Position numbers and translations under genes: made by a program. This document shows, one piece after another, positions 31,680 to 43,700 of a stretch of 64,000 nt of DNA (the stretch's first letter is position 1; each line of letters begins with the position of its first letter). This DNA is from Arion vulgaris. Lineage: Eukaryota; Mollusca; Gastropoda; Stylommatophora; Arionidae. Below the pieces are notes generated by a model. The model had not been told where the DNA came from and ran no database searches. It was given only the letters and a program-made list of their open reading frames with translations. The DNA is taken from contig CM036761.1 of the NCBI GenBank assembly GCA_020796225.1, positions 37,013,928-37,077,927 of the forward strand, given 5' to 3'.

Positions 31680-31965
31680 CATTTTAATCTGTCATTCTAT
31701 ATAACTTTATTATACAACTGTGGGTTTTTTTGGGAGTAAGTCTTTTAATCTGTCATTCTATATAACTTTATTACACAACTGGTATTTTTGGGGTAAGTTA
31801 TTAGATTTATCTCTCTTCTTTATCTCTTAACCTTTCTTGTCTCTCAATCTTTCTTTCTTTTCTAATCTTCTTTGTCTCTTTATTTTTCTTGTATCTTTAT
31901 CTTTCTTGGCTCTGTATCTTTCTTGTCTCTTAATCTTTCTTGTCTCTTAATCTTTCTCAATACAC
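31680..31965. repeat. Two-copy 60-bp repeat followed by TCTT-rich field
   Basis: taatctgtcattctatataa plus 'ctttattatacaactg' occurs twice (31686 and 31746). It is followed by a tcttgtctctt/tatctttct field at about 31807-31960. Confidence 0.8.
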
Positions 31966-32014
31966 AAGTTTTAGGAAAACTAGGCATGAAGAAACAATTA
32001 TTAAGAGAAATAAC

Positions 32015-32250
32015 ATTCAGACAAGTATTTTGGGCACATAAAAAGACATGACACCATGATAAAATATTTACTAGAGGGGAAAGTTGGGGGAAGAGCAAGA
32101 GGAAGACCGAGAGATAAGTGGGAGGGAAACTTTAAGAAATGGACAGGTTACAGTCTGGCAGAGTGCAACACCAAGGCGAAAGACACAGGATGCTGGAGAT
32201 TTATTGCAGCCAACCTTCGATGTGGAGACGGCAGCTGATGATGATGAATC
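32015..32250 (+). mobile_element. LINE C-terminal fragment (LINE-VIII)
   Basis: Reads an FWAHKKTHDTM-like GHIKR region, then LLEGKVGGRARGRPRDKWEG, WTGYSLAECNTKAKDTGCW and RFIAANLRCGDGS stop (frame 32056-32238). A (gat)n tail follows the stop. 5'-truncated. Confidence 0.75.
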
Positions 32251-32530
32251 TTTCTCATTCTTTCTATCCACCTATTCTCTCCTCATCACACACACAATGT
32301 ATATTCCAATTTCATTTTCTTTCTCTCTCTCAATCCCTTTCTCCTTATCTTGTGCCCGTCATATATGTTCTGACTGTTTCATTTTGCTGGAAGTGTCACA
32401 TATATACCCAGCCACAAATCCTAACTTTTCTCGGCCGCTCCACATACAGACTTTCTGGTTACTCATCATCATCTGCGAGGAGATGGGGGGGGGGCGACAG
32501 AAGAATCCAGATCATCGTAAATTAAACACC
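32251..32530. other. Unassigned; CT-rich
   Basis: Contains a pyrimidine-rich stretch (32255-32350) and a G run (32486-32495); frames through it are low complexity. Confidence 0.4.
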
Positions 32531-32670
32531 ATCCTACCTCTGAAGTTGGGGTACGTTTTACCTAAATGACGAGCAACACTAATCATTAATCGTACGAAAA
32601 GCAAACCTTCGCGCAAAAATCAGTCAAAGGTGCCATATTAGGTACTATAACTACGCGTGAACTAATAACA
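32531..32670 (+). repeat. RG dispersed repeat, copy
   Basis: 'cgcgcaaaaatcagtcaaag', 'gtgccatattaggtacta-aactacgc' parallel the copies at 57355-57510 and 59222-59345. Confidence 0.55.
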
Positions 32671-32999
32671 GGCGAACCAGGTAAACAAAAAGAAAAGAAA
32701 CACTAACCAATTAAGTGACAATTCAAATGTTTGCGAGGGGCTGATATTGTAAATGTAAACTTACTAAACTGTGTCTAGACATTGACGTTGGTAGTGAGTT
32801 CCTGAACACTATGGGTTGTTTTTTTCATCTCATAAATGCACTCACTCACTATATTGAAGTGTACATTTACTTCTCAATGAAACGTTATAACATGAATTAT
32901 ATAAGTGCCCTAGAATGTACTAAGTAAGTGAAAAACTGTTTATAAAGGAAGTCCAGACATTCAAAACATCCATATAAGTGAAGAATATTTGTCAAAATG
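32671..32999. other. No recognisable feature
   Basis: Unassigned AT-rich sequence. Confidence 0.4.
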
Positions 33000-33725
33000 T
33001 TAAAATTAAAGCAACATCAGCTGTTAGACTTATAAATAAAATATGAAACTTGAAGTTATGTAGTTTTAAAAGTAAATTACGAATTTTCAGTTCAAATATT
33101 GTATTAATCCTAACAAATGCCAGCGAGAGTTGGAAAGTGATTAAAGATATAGAAAGTAAGTTAAATGCGTTTGAAAATAGATGTCTGCGGAAAATAATGA
33201 ACATAAAGTGCGATGAACTTAGAAGAAGTGATGAAATCAGAGAAATGTCTGGTTAACCACTAGAGAGAAATGTCTGGTTAACCACTAGAGAGAAATGTCT
33301 GGTTAACCACTAGAGAGAAATGTCTTGGTCAACACTAGAAAGAAATGTCTGTCAACCACAGAAAGAAATGTCTGGTCAACCACTAGAGAGAAATGTCTGG
33401 TTAACCACTAGAGAGAAATATCTGGTCAACCACTAGAGAGAAATGTCTGGTTAACCACTAGAAAAAACTGTTATAAGAAGGAAAAGATGGTGATATGTTG
33501 GGCATGTTCTGAGAAGAAAGGAGCAAAGAATCATAAAACAAGCAGTGAAGTGGGAGACAACGGTACAAGTAGGTAAGAACGCACTAGGGAAACCTTGAAA
33601 CGAACTTGAGAAAGGCGAGAAATATCGGACCAATTCTTAAAGAATATTTCGCGAGTTGCCCAGGATAGGGCGGTAGTGATAAATTACTTGCAGATTCAAT
33701 GTAACGTTTAACGATACGAGAAGAA
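33000..33725 (+). mobile_element. LINE-I copy carrying an internal 25-bp array
   Basis: LINE-I homology from 'aagcaacatcagct' through the SKLNAFENRCLRKIMNIK segment, interrupted at 33236-33465 by a tandem array, then continuing with 'gaaaagatggtgatatgttg' to the decayed terminus and an AT-rich tail. The array unit is LINE-I sequence itself, so it arose in situ. Confidence 0.8.
33236..33465. repeat. 25-bp minisatellite inside LINE-I
   Basis: About nine units of agagagaaatgtctggttaa plus ccact. The progenitor ('cagagaaatgtctggtcaaccactag') is single-copy in LINE-I at 21463-21490 and 2050-2080. Confidence 0.92.
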
Positions 33726-33904
33726 TATAATAAAATAAGGTTAAAATTAACTGTGTAAGAACACTTACACCTTGGCACCGACTAAGTTTTTTTAAATTTC
33801 CTCTTCATTTGAAAAGCTAGTGTACCCATTTAAAGCAGGATAGATTGAGTAATCTACCTACCGGGATTTGAACATTATACTATTGATATTATTGATGGGT
33901 ATGT

Positions 33905-34003
33905 CGTACTACTGAACGTATAAGTGGTGCCTAGAAAATCAACGACTCGTTTACTGTGGTTGATTGCTACGTCCTGTAAATGATATGCCACGATTTTCAG
34001 ATC
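33905..34003 (+). mobile_element. SINE-E 3' fragment
   Basis: Sense tail of SINE-E: 'gaacgtataagtggtgccta', 'aaaatcaacgactcgtttac', 'tatgccacgattttca'. Confidence 0.7.
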
Positions 34004-34745
34004 GTACAAATAAGTTACGAAGTATGCTCTTCCGAGCAGTATAACTTTATACGAACGCAAGCATTATTATTATTTTTTTAACAATTACATTGGCAATCTT
34101 CATTTTGCCCAAGCCAATTACATTGCTTTTCAAGAACCAGTTGTTTTTTCTAACAAATCCAATGTTTATTAAGACACGAACGTGTACCACGATTTTGTGA
34201 CATTTTGCGACATTCTGTCAACAAATAGGAAGTATACACAACCAGGCAAAGAGTTCTAGACATCAGATGCTCTTTGTCTCATCACATGTTGTCTCCACGT
34301 GACCCCCAATACTATCATCACCCAAAATCTGTTGAAGCTCTCATTCGACAACGTTCCAGTCACGTACCAAGGGCAATTACTCAGAACTGCGTAATTGAAC
34401 GTTTGTTTTTTTAGCCCGACTGTTCTCCCTTTGACGACCTCTGTCAACAAAGAGTTCGTCCAATTCAGCTTGTTCCAAATCCATCCAATTACAGCGTGAA
34501 AATGTTCACTATCCCCTCCTTGAACACACTGTGTGCTCGTGTGTGAAACGGGCCTTTATTGGCTACTGAACAAACACAAAATGAAAGTACTTTCACCGAA
34601 TCTGAAATTATTTGGTAGCCATTCTTTCTCTTTACAATTATCTCAATTTCTTCAACATATACTTGTTCCTCCTGTTCATCTTGGCTTCTTGTTTTCTTTG
34701 TTCTGTTGTCTTTTTCATTCCGTCTAGTTTACCTCATCTTCTTCA
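34004..34745. other. No recognisable feature
   Basis: Unassigned. A 64-codon minus frame (34256-34450) has no motif I recognise; a T-rich tract lies near 34620-34740. Confidence 0.4.
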
Positions 34746-34749
34746 AAAA

Positions 34750-34980
34750 GGGCTAAAGATTAACTTCGTTGCACCGGGTTTTCGCATATGGCACAGACCC
34801 TTTCGGCAGAAATTTGACACCACATGCCGAGAGTATTGCACGAACCCCGTAGTTTCAGCAATGATTCTAGGGATCTCTGGAAAAAGTGTACTCGTGAACC
34901 GAACGGTGGGGTCTGGATTCAAACCCACGACCTTCGGAACGCAAAGCAAGGGCTTAACCACTTGACCACAGAGATCCCCA
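34750..34980 (-). mobile_element. SINE-C, near-complete antisense copy
   Basis: From the tail ('ttaacttcgttgcaccgggt') to the head ('cttaaccacttgaccacaga', complement of the A box). 'gattcaaacccacgacctt' is the complement of the B box. Confidence 0.82.
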
Positions 34981-35030
34981 GGTCTACGATACTCCATCTT
35001 GTCAAGAGTGTTCTTTATAATAGAGGTAAG

Positions 35031-35234
35031 CCCGCCTGCCCATCGTGTTCGTAGGCGTTGGACGACGGGTGACAAGCCCCCTGTGAGTGCGGTTCAATTG
35101 AGCGTGTTAGCAGAAAAGCCACAGGATCTCCAGATTTACGGTGTTCGTGGTACTGAACCGAAAGGTTGCGATGTCCATGACACCGAACCGAAGAGCTGAA
35201 AAGCTCAAGTGCTTCTGGATAGAAAAAAAACACA
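35031..35234 (+). mobile_element. SINE-A, complete copy with 14-bp target duplication
   Basis: 204 bp beginning cccgcctgcccatcgtgttc, B box cggttcaattg (one change), the paired 'accgaa' blocks, and a poly(A) end. Flanked by ataatagaggtaag at 35017-35030 and 35235-35248. Confidence 0.9.
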
Positions 35235-35339
35235 ATAATAGAGGTAAGAATATATCTTATAGCTCCGTGATAATGAAACCCCTACCACTATAGTGGATGT
35301 TATCATCAAATAGCTTGTCCTGCACAGAACATATGATAC

Positions 35340-35515
35340 TCTAACATACCTTCGGAGTTTATCTCTTTCTCTCATTATACAAACCTCTGCAGCCGTCTTC
35401 TCAAATCATCATTTACATCATCTCCGTGGTCTTCCTTTTCTCCTCTTTACTGGGATGCCTCCTTCTCCAACTCTTCATATCTTTTTATACGTTCAAAATA
35501 CTTCCATTATCTCAA
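35340..35515 (-). mobile_element. LINE-V 3' fragment
   Basis: Matches 30880-31060 in the same orientation: 'tctcattata', 'ctctgcagccgtcttctcaa', 'catctccgtggtcttcctt', 'ctcctctttactgggatgcc', 'gttcaaaatacttcc'. Confidence 0.7.
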
Positions 35516-35985
35516 CAGTGGATGCGCTGGATATTATTACACTGCCCACGTGATACTTAGTATGGACGTAACTTAGCGTATAACTCCGCTGTAACCTACT
35601 CCTCAGATTTGACTAAACCGTATTTGCTTGTCCAATAGGCTCTGCTCTGCTCAACAAACAGCCGGTTCGTGCTGCGTACGGAATGGCAAGCTTATACAGC
35701 ACCACGGTTTCAAATATTGAGCCCGTCAAAAAACGCTGAACAAATACGATTATCTCCTGGGCAATTCAAAAACAAATATCGCAGAAAATGTCAACTGATT
35801 CCAGAATGCGAATTCCATATCATTTCATTGGCATCTCTCTCTAAATTTTAATGTGAACGGTGTATAGCTTCAACTTCAATGTGTCTGTGCTTGTTTTAAA
35901 ATAATTTAAGCAATCTCATTTAGAATTTGTATACTTTCCACCTCCTTCTCTAACCTGCAACTTTCATCGTCATCATTTTATTTTC
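35516..35985. other. No recognisable feature
   Basis: Unassigned sequence. Confidence 0.4.
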
Positions 35986-36232
35986 TCTTCTTCTTTGAGC
36001 GCTCCATATCGGCAACTTGTTAATCTATCTTTGTGATTTATGTGATCCGAGAATAAGAGCGACTGTACTCTGTGTCAGATATGCGCCTACAAGTAGGCCA
36101 GCATATCTGATTTCTGCGACGCTTTTTATTTACTAGGGTAGTTTCCCTATGTCCCTGCCTTGATCGACTTTTGTGATATGTCTTGTAGGTCCCCGTGTTA
36201 CTATTCTTTGCTCCCCTTGAGAGTCCAGGCAG
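35986..36232 (-). mobile_element. R1 repeat, copy 6
   Basis: Antisense R1 with the complement of a short GAA tail (ctcttcttctttgagc) on its left. Confidence 0.75.
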
Positions 36233-36389
36233 GAATCGTACGATTTTATTTATTTGAAAAGTATATACTTTCTCAATCATTAACCCTTTCATTCCGTAAT
36301 TTATTTGTACCTCCTGACGCATTTACTTTACGATGTATACTAAATTAACCTGTATACTGTCTTTGCGTCATGTTAAAATATACTATGAG

Positions 36390-36555
36390 CAGTGGCGGCT
36401 CGTCATTAAGGGCCAGTGGGGCCAGGCCCCATCAAAATAATGTGTAACGTGCATTTAATATTTAATAAATTAAAATTTTGCCTAATCTAGAACCATGATT
36501 TTTCCGAAAATGTGTGTCTGGCCCCACCAACAAAAAAGATCACGAGACGCCACTG
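36390..36555. mobile_element. hAT-type MITE
   Basis: 166 bp with terminal inverted repeats CAGTGGCGGCTCGTCAT on the left and, in complement, CAGTGGCGTCTCGTGAT on the right (15 of 17 match). The 8 bp outside each end are actatgag (36382-36389) and actgtgag (36556-36563), 7 of 8 identical. An 8-bp duplication and a CAGNGG-type end are hallmarks of hAT elements. There is no transposase. Confidence 0.8.
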
Positions 36556-36563
36556 ACTGTGAG

Positions 36564-37187
36564 TATATATGAGCTCAGAATATCGAAGAGGTTTTAATGT
36601 CCAACACTCATATTACACTAGATACAATCCACTAGAAACGATTCATTACATTCTCTCAACAAACAATGCTACCAATAAGGATCTATACGCAAACAGGAAA
36701 ATAATAGCAATGAAGACTAAAATACACACACAAAAATCAAGGTAGATAAAAAGCATCGATTGGAACTGATAACATAATTATCAAAATAAGTGATATGGAT
36801 TCAATCGGGTGAAATCAAACATGTACGAATTAATGCATAGTTTGAGAGTAGACCTTACATAAAAACAGAACCACTACAATCAACTACGTGACTATAATTT
36901 ATTACTGAAATTATCTTCGATGAACGTCTAATAACATTCTGTATAATTATTACTGATTTCTCTTTCATCATAGCAACGCAAACTGTAGAGGTAGCCAGAA
37001 AACAGGTTAGATACTGATATTAAAGTTTTCCCATAGGTGCTCAGTGTGATTTAGTTAGCTGATAGACATTTTATTCCAAATTTTCTTCCAACTCAAGAAG
37101 TATCTGTGTCCACTTCCTTTTGAGTAGACAAGGAAACATTGGCACCATACCAATATAAGGCCAGGAGAGGGGCGCAAGTTCTTCCCC
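36564..37187. other. No recognisable feature
   Basis: Unassigned AT-rich sequence. Confidence 0.4.
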
Positions 37188-37430
37188 TTGGAATATTAAA
37201 GTTAATTGCATATCCTTTACAGGACTTTGCGAATCAACCCAGCTTTTAACGCTGTTTGTGATTTGTCTATGCATTATTACGTTCAGTAGTTTGTCATTGC
37301 TTTCTGAACGGTGGTGCCATCGTCCTTTTGTTAAAATCCACGCAAACAATTTGCAACCAAACTGTCCGCAGCGTGATTCGAACTCAGAACGTCGATAGTA
37401 GAACCCTACGCCACAGATGCCACCTCCTTT
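37188..37430 (-). mobile_element. SINE-D copy
   Basis: Antisense full-length SINE-D: tail 'gttaattgcatatcctttac', central block 'cgttcagtagtttgtcattg', complement of the B box 'gtgattcgaactcagaacg'. Only a weak 7-bp aatatta flank repeat is seen. Confidence 0.8.
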
Positions 37431-38457
37431 CAATATTACTTTTTGATAACAATTTTATGCAAATCTGATCTTCATATCTTATAGTAAACTGCAAATAAAA
37501 ATGTTTAAGCTTCCCCCTCCTCTAGAAAAATTTATGTGGACGCCCATGCTAAGGAACTGACAGTATCAGTGGCGTCTCGTATATAAAATTAGTGAGCGTG
37601 CTGCTTCAGAAAATGTTTAGCTATTGTTTCAATATTGAGCAAAACGAAAAAAACAATCATCATAAAACTTGTTCATAAACTTGATAAAATCCTAAACAAA
37701 CAAAATATACTTTACGTACTAATAGCCTAAATTGTTACAGTTCAAGCTTGATCCATTCATTTCAAAACGAAATACATTCTTCTTGTTTTACTTTGTACGA
37801 AAAGAGGTCGGTACAACAGGGTCGGCACTGCATACGCGACAGTGCCAAAGCTCTCTCTCTCTCTCTTTACCTAGCAGATTCTTTAATCTGAGGTACGTCC
37901 ATTCGACCTAAGTACAAATCTTTTATTTGTTATATCAAAGCGTATTGGAACAAACATAAAAAGATAAGAATTAACCCTTGCAGACAATCCAGTTATGCAC
38001 AAAAAAGATATTTTTTCCAGGACGAAGAACCTAAGCATTCTGACACAGGAAACAAAGTTAGCGCTAGCACTCCTTCGAGAATTGCAATTAACTACAAATA
38101 TAATCTGCATTTCTGAATTTTATTTGCCCGAACTGGACTCTGTAAGTTGTTTCTCATGATAACCATATCCCATGCTGGGCTGTTCACCCATATTTCATTG
38201 ACGTTATCACCCCTGTCTTCTCCAATGGCGTCCTCAGCACACCACGATGCTATCATGGCTGATACGAAGGCACTCTATCACACATTTATTTATTTCAAAC
38301 ATCTAGACATACATTTTATAAATCACCGAGTAAATACTAATATCCTGAAAATAAATTGGATGATTTAGTTTGGCCACGTGAAATAAATACACAAAAAAAG
38401 ACATAAATGAATGAATGATAAGAAAGTTATGTTTACAACAGAAGAAGTATGTGATAT
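37431..38457. other. Unassigned; one hAT-MITE-like end
   Basis: cagtggcgtctcgtatataa at about 37569 resembles one end of the hAT-type MITE but no partner end is seen. A (CT)n run is at 37851-37867. A 75-codon minus frame (37883-38110) is unrecognised. Confidence 0.4.
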
Positions 38458-39010
38458 AAGCATCATCATGTGCCTTCCGGCTGGCGTAGGTGATCATGAA
38501 TCTTCACAATTGTTGTCTTTAATTCAGACTATAAGTTCTGATGTTAACACTCTTAAATATCACTAAGTCTTGCAGCCCAGAATTTGTTCTCTCTCTCTTT
38601 TTTTCTTCTCTCTATCTATCCCTCTCTCTCTCTCTCTCTTTTGTAGTCCTCTTCTCGTCTCCCATTGATTTTGTCTGTTTCCCTTTTTCATCACATGCCC
38701 AAAAAATGATGATGGAATATTTCTTAATAATAGTAGTTTTTCTCTGTGCCCTGACATATTCAAAAACATCCTTTAGTGCTTTTAGCATTTCATGGGATTC
38801 GTAACATTTTCCAGTAAAACCACATCTCTGCGGCATCCAGAGATTTTGCTGTATATTTATATATTTCCATAGCTCGTATTCATATGTCAGTATTGGGTCT
38901 ATGTAGCATTGTGGAAGTGAGTAAGTTCCATTCTTTGAAGGACAGCAGAGATATCTTTTTGTATACGCAGTGGATTGTATAACATAATTGTATTTGCTAT
39001 ATTTTCTAAC
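38458..39010 (-). mobile_element. LINE-VII 3' part
   Basis: Minus frame 38612-39022 reads a degenerate PILTYEYELWKYI region (equivalent of YGCEAWTL in other LINEs), QRCGFTGKC (for a WFYRKM-type block), AQRKTTIIKKYSIIIFWACD (for the FGHVMR block) and DEKGKQTKS. The neighbouring copies at 39712-40045 and 58918-59222 are collinear. Low-complexity CT repeats have replaced part of the 3' end. Confidence 0.65.
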
Positions 39011-39029
39011 AACTTTTACCAATATCTTC

Positions 39030-39278
39030 TACTTCTTCGAACGCTCCATATCGACCACTTGTTAAACCACCCTTTATGCTTTGTATGTGATCTGAGCCTA
39101 AGAGCATTGTACTGCGCTTATGCTCCTACAAGTAGGCCAGTACATCAGATTTCTGCGACGATTTTTGTATTTACTAATATAGCTTCCCTAGGCCCCTACC
39201 TCAGTCGCATATTACGACATGCCTTGTAGGTCACATTATTGTTATTCTTTGCTCCCTTGCAACCCCGTCAACAAACGG
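39030..39278 (-). mobile_element. R1 repeat, copy 7
   Basis: Antisense R1 (cttcttcgaacgctccatat on the left; 'gtatgtgatctgagcctaag', 'caagtaggccagtacatcag'; 'ttctttgctcccttgc' on the right). Confidence 0.75.
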
Positions 39279-39711
39279 GGCGTTTTTACCAGTATAATTA
39301 ATGTTCATTTCTCTCTTGCACTTTCCCTCTCGTTGCTCTATCCCGGTCGTGGTCTCTATTTTGTTATCTGAATCACAGTCAAGTTATATGCTTGTATATT
39401 ATCTTTATAATCATAAATCTGTTTTAAAATACATATGCACTACTCATATTTATCTAAGCAAACTCACACACCTAAACTTTCCTAATCTATCTATCGTTGT
39501 GCTCAGGATCGCCTACGGGCCTTATCTTCCTCTTCTAGAGATGTCAACAGAGATATGCACGTAACCCTCACGAGAATGTATTTGCTCGCACTAAACTATA
39601 TGATAATTTTTTTTTTTTGATGTCTGCGTTTGTTTCTAGCGGGAAAAAAATAAACATTGAAGAGATTAGACATTTTACTTCTATTTGTTCATTTTTTTCA
39701 TAATAGTTACA
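39279..39711. other. No recognisable feature
   Basis: Unassigned sequence with a T run at 39606-39619. Confidence 0.4.
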
Positions 39712-40045
39712 CATCATCATTATCATCAGGTGCCGTGCCGGGTGGCGTTGACGATAATGAATCTCCAAATTTCTGTCGTTGGTGTTTGCTATCATCTCAG
39801 ATGTTGAGCTCTACTGATCCATGAAGTCAGGTTATCCAAAATTTTCTCTCTCTGTCTTCTTCTGTCTCGTCTACCCTCGATTTTACCGGTTGTCACAATG
39901 TGTTCTAAACCTCCCTCCTCATCACATGCCCGAAAAATGATGACTGCCTCTTTCTTATATTGATGATAAGCTTTTTCTGTGTCTTGATCTCATTCAACAC
40001 CTCAACATTAGTCATTTTAGCAGTCCATGGAATTCTCACTATAAT
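39712..40045 (-). mobile_element. LINE-VII 3' part
   Basis: Antisense; includes 'aggtgccgtgccgggtggcg', 'atctcagatgttgagctcta', 'gtcacaatgtgttctaaacc', 'catcacatgcccgaaaaatg'. The last reads FFGHVM-like in complement. CAT repeats at the left are the tail. Confidence 0.7.
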
Positions 40046-40197
40046 AGTTGCAGAGAAATCCTGAATGAGAAAATACTAGTCAATGACAGAATATAACTTT
40101 AGTACTGTAGTTTATATTTGTTGATTGAAATCAAAGTCAATAAAAAGGAGCTTGAATGTCATTTAGTCATCTCTGGTGTTGTTTATTTACAGCATTA

Positions 40198-40812
40198 CAG
40201 TAGAGTTGAGTAGAGTAGGGTAGAGTTAAGTTGGAGAAGAGTAGAGTTGAGTAGAGTAGTTTGAGTTGAGTAGAGTGAGAGTAGAGTAGGTAGAGTAGAG
40301 TTAAGTGAGAAGAGTAGAGTTGAGTTGAGCAGAGTTGATTAGAGTTGAGTAGAGTTGAGTAGAGTTGAGTAGAGTTGAGTAGAGTTGAGTAGGTGGTTAA
40401 GTTGATGAGTTGAGTGAGTAAGTGAGTAGAGTTGAGTAGAGAGGTTGAGTTGATGAGAGAGTGGGGAGTTGAGTTAAGTTGAGTAGAGTGAGTAGGGGTT
40501 GAGCAGAGTTGAGTGGTTGAGTTGAGAGGTGAGTAGAGTTGGTAGAGGCTGAGTTGAGATGAGTGAGTGAGTTAGTTGAGTAGATGTTGTGTAGATTTGA
40601 CTAGAATATGTTAAGTTGAGTAGAGCTGAGTAGGGTTGAGCAGAGTTGAGTGGTTGAGTTGAAGAGTAGAGTAGAGTTGGGTAGAGCTGAGTAGAGATGA
40701 GTAGAGTAGTTGAGTAGATGTTTGTGTAGAATTTGTCTAGAATATGCGTAGAGTTTGAGTAGAATTTGAGTAGAAATTTTACTAGAGTTGAGTAGAATTT
40801 GAGTAGAGTTGA
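40198..40812. repeat. GAGTA/GAGTT pentamer field
   Basis: About 600 bp of tagagttgag-type pentamers with gaps and single-base slips. The minus-strand frames through it (rich in S, T, L, Y) are artefacts. Confidence 0.93.
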
Positions 40813-41400
40813 GCAAACGCAGAGCAAAATACAGCCTAGCGCAGCCTAGCCTAGAACTGCATAACATAGGGTAGCGTAATAAAGCACAGTATAGTATATA
40901 ATAGCGCAGTAAAGTATTAGTTATAATGGTATTAATAATGATACGTAATAATGATAGTAACAATAGTTGTAACAGAAACAACACTGCGGACTTTACTCAG
41001 TAAAAAAACAGACCAGATTTCTATTTTGTCTATATGATTTACAGTAATATCATCTAACTATTGAATTCTCATCACATCTGATTTTATAGAGATTAATAGC
41101 ACTACAATCCCTTGGAGTCCTGCTGCCCAATACTTGCAGAGACTATATGCAAATGCACTTCGGAAAACTCATGATTTTCATCCAGGAACTACCAAGGTAC
41201 TTCAGCTAGAATTAACAACGATGTATGCGTTATCTGAACGTAGTCATCTCATAGGGACGGACCAGTCCAATGTTTTATGCATCAAATACAGTAGGTTGCA
41301 GCTCAAGTGACTTCAGTAATCTTGATAATGGATGTACGTGACTGCAAGAACATAACCACAGACATCAAATTCCGGATTTATTACGCAATTATCATATACT
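40813..41400. other. No recognisable feature
   Basis: Its left 100 bp is decayed pentamer sequence; the rest is unassigned. Confidence 0.4.
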
Positions 41401-41403
41401 GAT

Positions 41404-41985
41404 AATATGAGTCTGGGACTGTATTCTGATATAGAACAATGATGTGTCTTTGATGATGTGTGAATGGAATTGTATTTTGATATAGAACAATGTTAGTGTC
41501 TTTGATGATGTGTGCATGGGACTGTATTCTGATATAGAACAATGTCTGTGTCTTTGATGATGTGTGCATGGGACTGTATTCTGATATAGAACAATGTTAG
41601 TGTCTTTGATGATGTGTGAATGGGATTGTATTCTGATATAGAACAATGTCTGGTCTTTGATGATGTGTGAATGTGACTTTTATTTTGATATAGAACAATG
41701 TTAGGTCTTTGATGATGTGTGCATGGGACTGTATTCTGATATAGAACAATGTCTGGGTCTTTGATGATGTGTGCATGTGACTGTATTCTGATATAGAACA
41801 ATGTCTGGGTCTTTGATGATGTGTGCATGGGACTGTATTCTGATATAGAACAATGTCTGGGTCTTTGATGATGTGTGCATGGGACTGTATTCTGATATAG
41901 AACAATGTCTGGGTCTTTGATAATGTGTGCATGTGACTTATTTGATATAGAACAATGTCAGTGTCTTTGTTTGTGCATATTTGGC
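41404..41985. repeat. 52-bp minisatellite
   Basis: About eleven units with gactgtattctgatatagaa, caatgtctgtgtctttgatg and atgtgtgcatgg. Alternate units share sub-variants (gtctgg versus gttagtg). Confidence 0.93.
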
Positions 41986-42104
41986 TTGTGATTTAGTGAG
42001 AACATTTCTATTTCCTTGTATTTTGTTTCTTAATATATTCTCTTTTTGTCTTTGCACAATTTACGTATTTCTTTGTCTAACATTTTAAATAGAGGTGTGC
42101 TCTT

Positions 42105-42345
42105 GGCCTTTCTTCTTTCTCACATTTTATGTGTTTATGTTTTCTTCTGTCATCCTGTCATCCATACTTTGCTTTTCTTCTTTCTCACATAGTGTTTATG
42201 TTTTCTTCTGTCATCCTGTACATCCATACTTTTGCTTTTTCTGTCTTTCTCAATAGTGATTTATGTTTTCTTCTGTCATCCTGTGTCATTTTACTTTTCT
42301 TCTTTTCATGTGTTTATATGTTTCTTCATTCATACCTGTCACTCC
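42105..42345. repeat. About 58-bp minisatellite
   Basis: Four irregular units with ttatgttttcttctgtcatc and 'ctttctcacatagtg'. The T-rich frames through it are hydrophobic artefacts. Confidence 0.8.
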
Positions 42346-42637
42346 ATTTTTTTGTTTTACTTTGGCTTGACAGACATGTCATCATTTGTTGTAGGGGTGC
42401 TCATTTTTTTTAGACAGGTTCACTTGTTGGCTACTTTCTCCTATGGATTCTCTCGTCTGTATTGTTTCCTGCATCCTGTCAATAAGGATTCATATTTATT
42501 TTTTTACATCGCAAGATACTTCTATTGTATTTTTGGCGGTTTCATTGCTGATATGTTTTTCAGTGTCTTCTTACGTTTTGTGTGTTCTGTGTTTTAAAGT
42601 TTTATTATTAACTTTATCATCACCGAGTTATAATATG
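42346..42637. other. No recognisable feature
   Basis: T-rich unassigned sequence; the frames in it are chance. Confidence 0.35.
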
Positions 42638-42908
42638 ATTTCCTCTTCTTCTTCTTCGTACTCTTCATATTGACCACTTGTTTAACCACTCTGTGTGATT
42701 TGTGTGTGATACGAGCCTAAGAGCGATTGTCCGTTGTGCCAGTTATGCGATTAACAAGTAGGCCAGCACATCCGATTTCTGCGATGCTTTTTATTTACAA
42801 GGGTAGCTTGCCAAGGTCCTACATCAGTCGCCTCTTACGAATTTCCTTATAGGTTTCAGTGTTACTATACATTGTTTCCCTTGCGGTCCCCGGCACCACA
42901 TGGGCGTA
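42638..42908 (-). mobile_element. R1 repeat, copy 8
   Basis: Antisense full-length R1 with a (ttc)n left edge, i.e. the complement of a GAA tail of about 15 bp. Confidence 0.8.
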
Positions 42909-42914
42909 AACCTC

Positions 42915-43700
42915 ACTAAAACATCAACAATATTTAATACAACAGAAAACCAATATTATTGCAAGCCCCCCAGAAACAACAAACTATTCTAAAGCCCACT
43001 AAAACACAAGTTATATTTAACACAACAGTGAACAAAATTATTATAAATTCCACTAAACCACCAACAACTATTATAAACACCACTAAACCAACAACTATTA
43101 TAAACACCACTAAACCAACAACTATTATAAACACCACTAAACCAACAACTATTATAAACACCACTAAACCACCAACTATTATAAACACCACTAAACCACC
43201 AACTATTATAAACACCACTAAACCACAACTATTATAAACCCACTAAACCCTAACAACTATTATAAACACCACTAAACCAACAACTATTATAAACACCACT
43301 AAACCAACAACTATTATAAACGCCACTAAACCAACAACTATTATAAACACCACTAAACCAACAACTATTATAAACCCACTAAACAACAACTATTATAAAC
43401 ACCACTAAACCAACAACTATTATAAACGCCACTAAACCACCAACTATTATAAACACCACTAAACCAACAACTATTATAAACACCACTAAACCAACAACTA
43501 TTATAAACACCACTAAACCACAACTATTATAAACACCACTAAACAAACACTAATTATAAGACAACTCACTAAACCAACAACTATCTTATACCTCATTTAA
43601 ACCATCAACTATTATAAACTCCACTAAACCACAAACTATTATAAACACCACTAAACCACCAACTATATATTAACATCACTAAAACCAACAACTATTCTAA
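42915..43700. repeat. 27-bp minisatellite
   Basis: Some 27 units of caccactaaaccaacaacta plus 'ttataaa'. Period 27 keeps a frame open (a TTKPTTIIN nonapeptide on plus), but frames break at indels and no start or splice context supports expression. Confidence 0.93.

Noticed and set aside
41493..41932. Overlapping 111-codon frames on the minus strand
   Set aside because: They are shifted copies through the same 52-bp minisatellite; length is an artefact of the repeat.
42959..43237. Frame with a TTKPTTIIN nonapeptide repeat
   Set aside because: Period 27 keeps it open by arithmetic; it stops at the first indel and the array shows no coding context.
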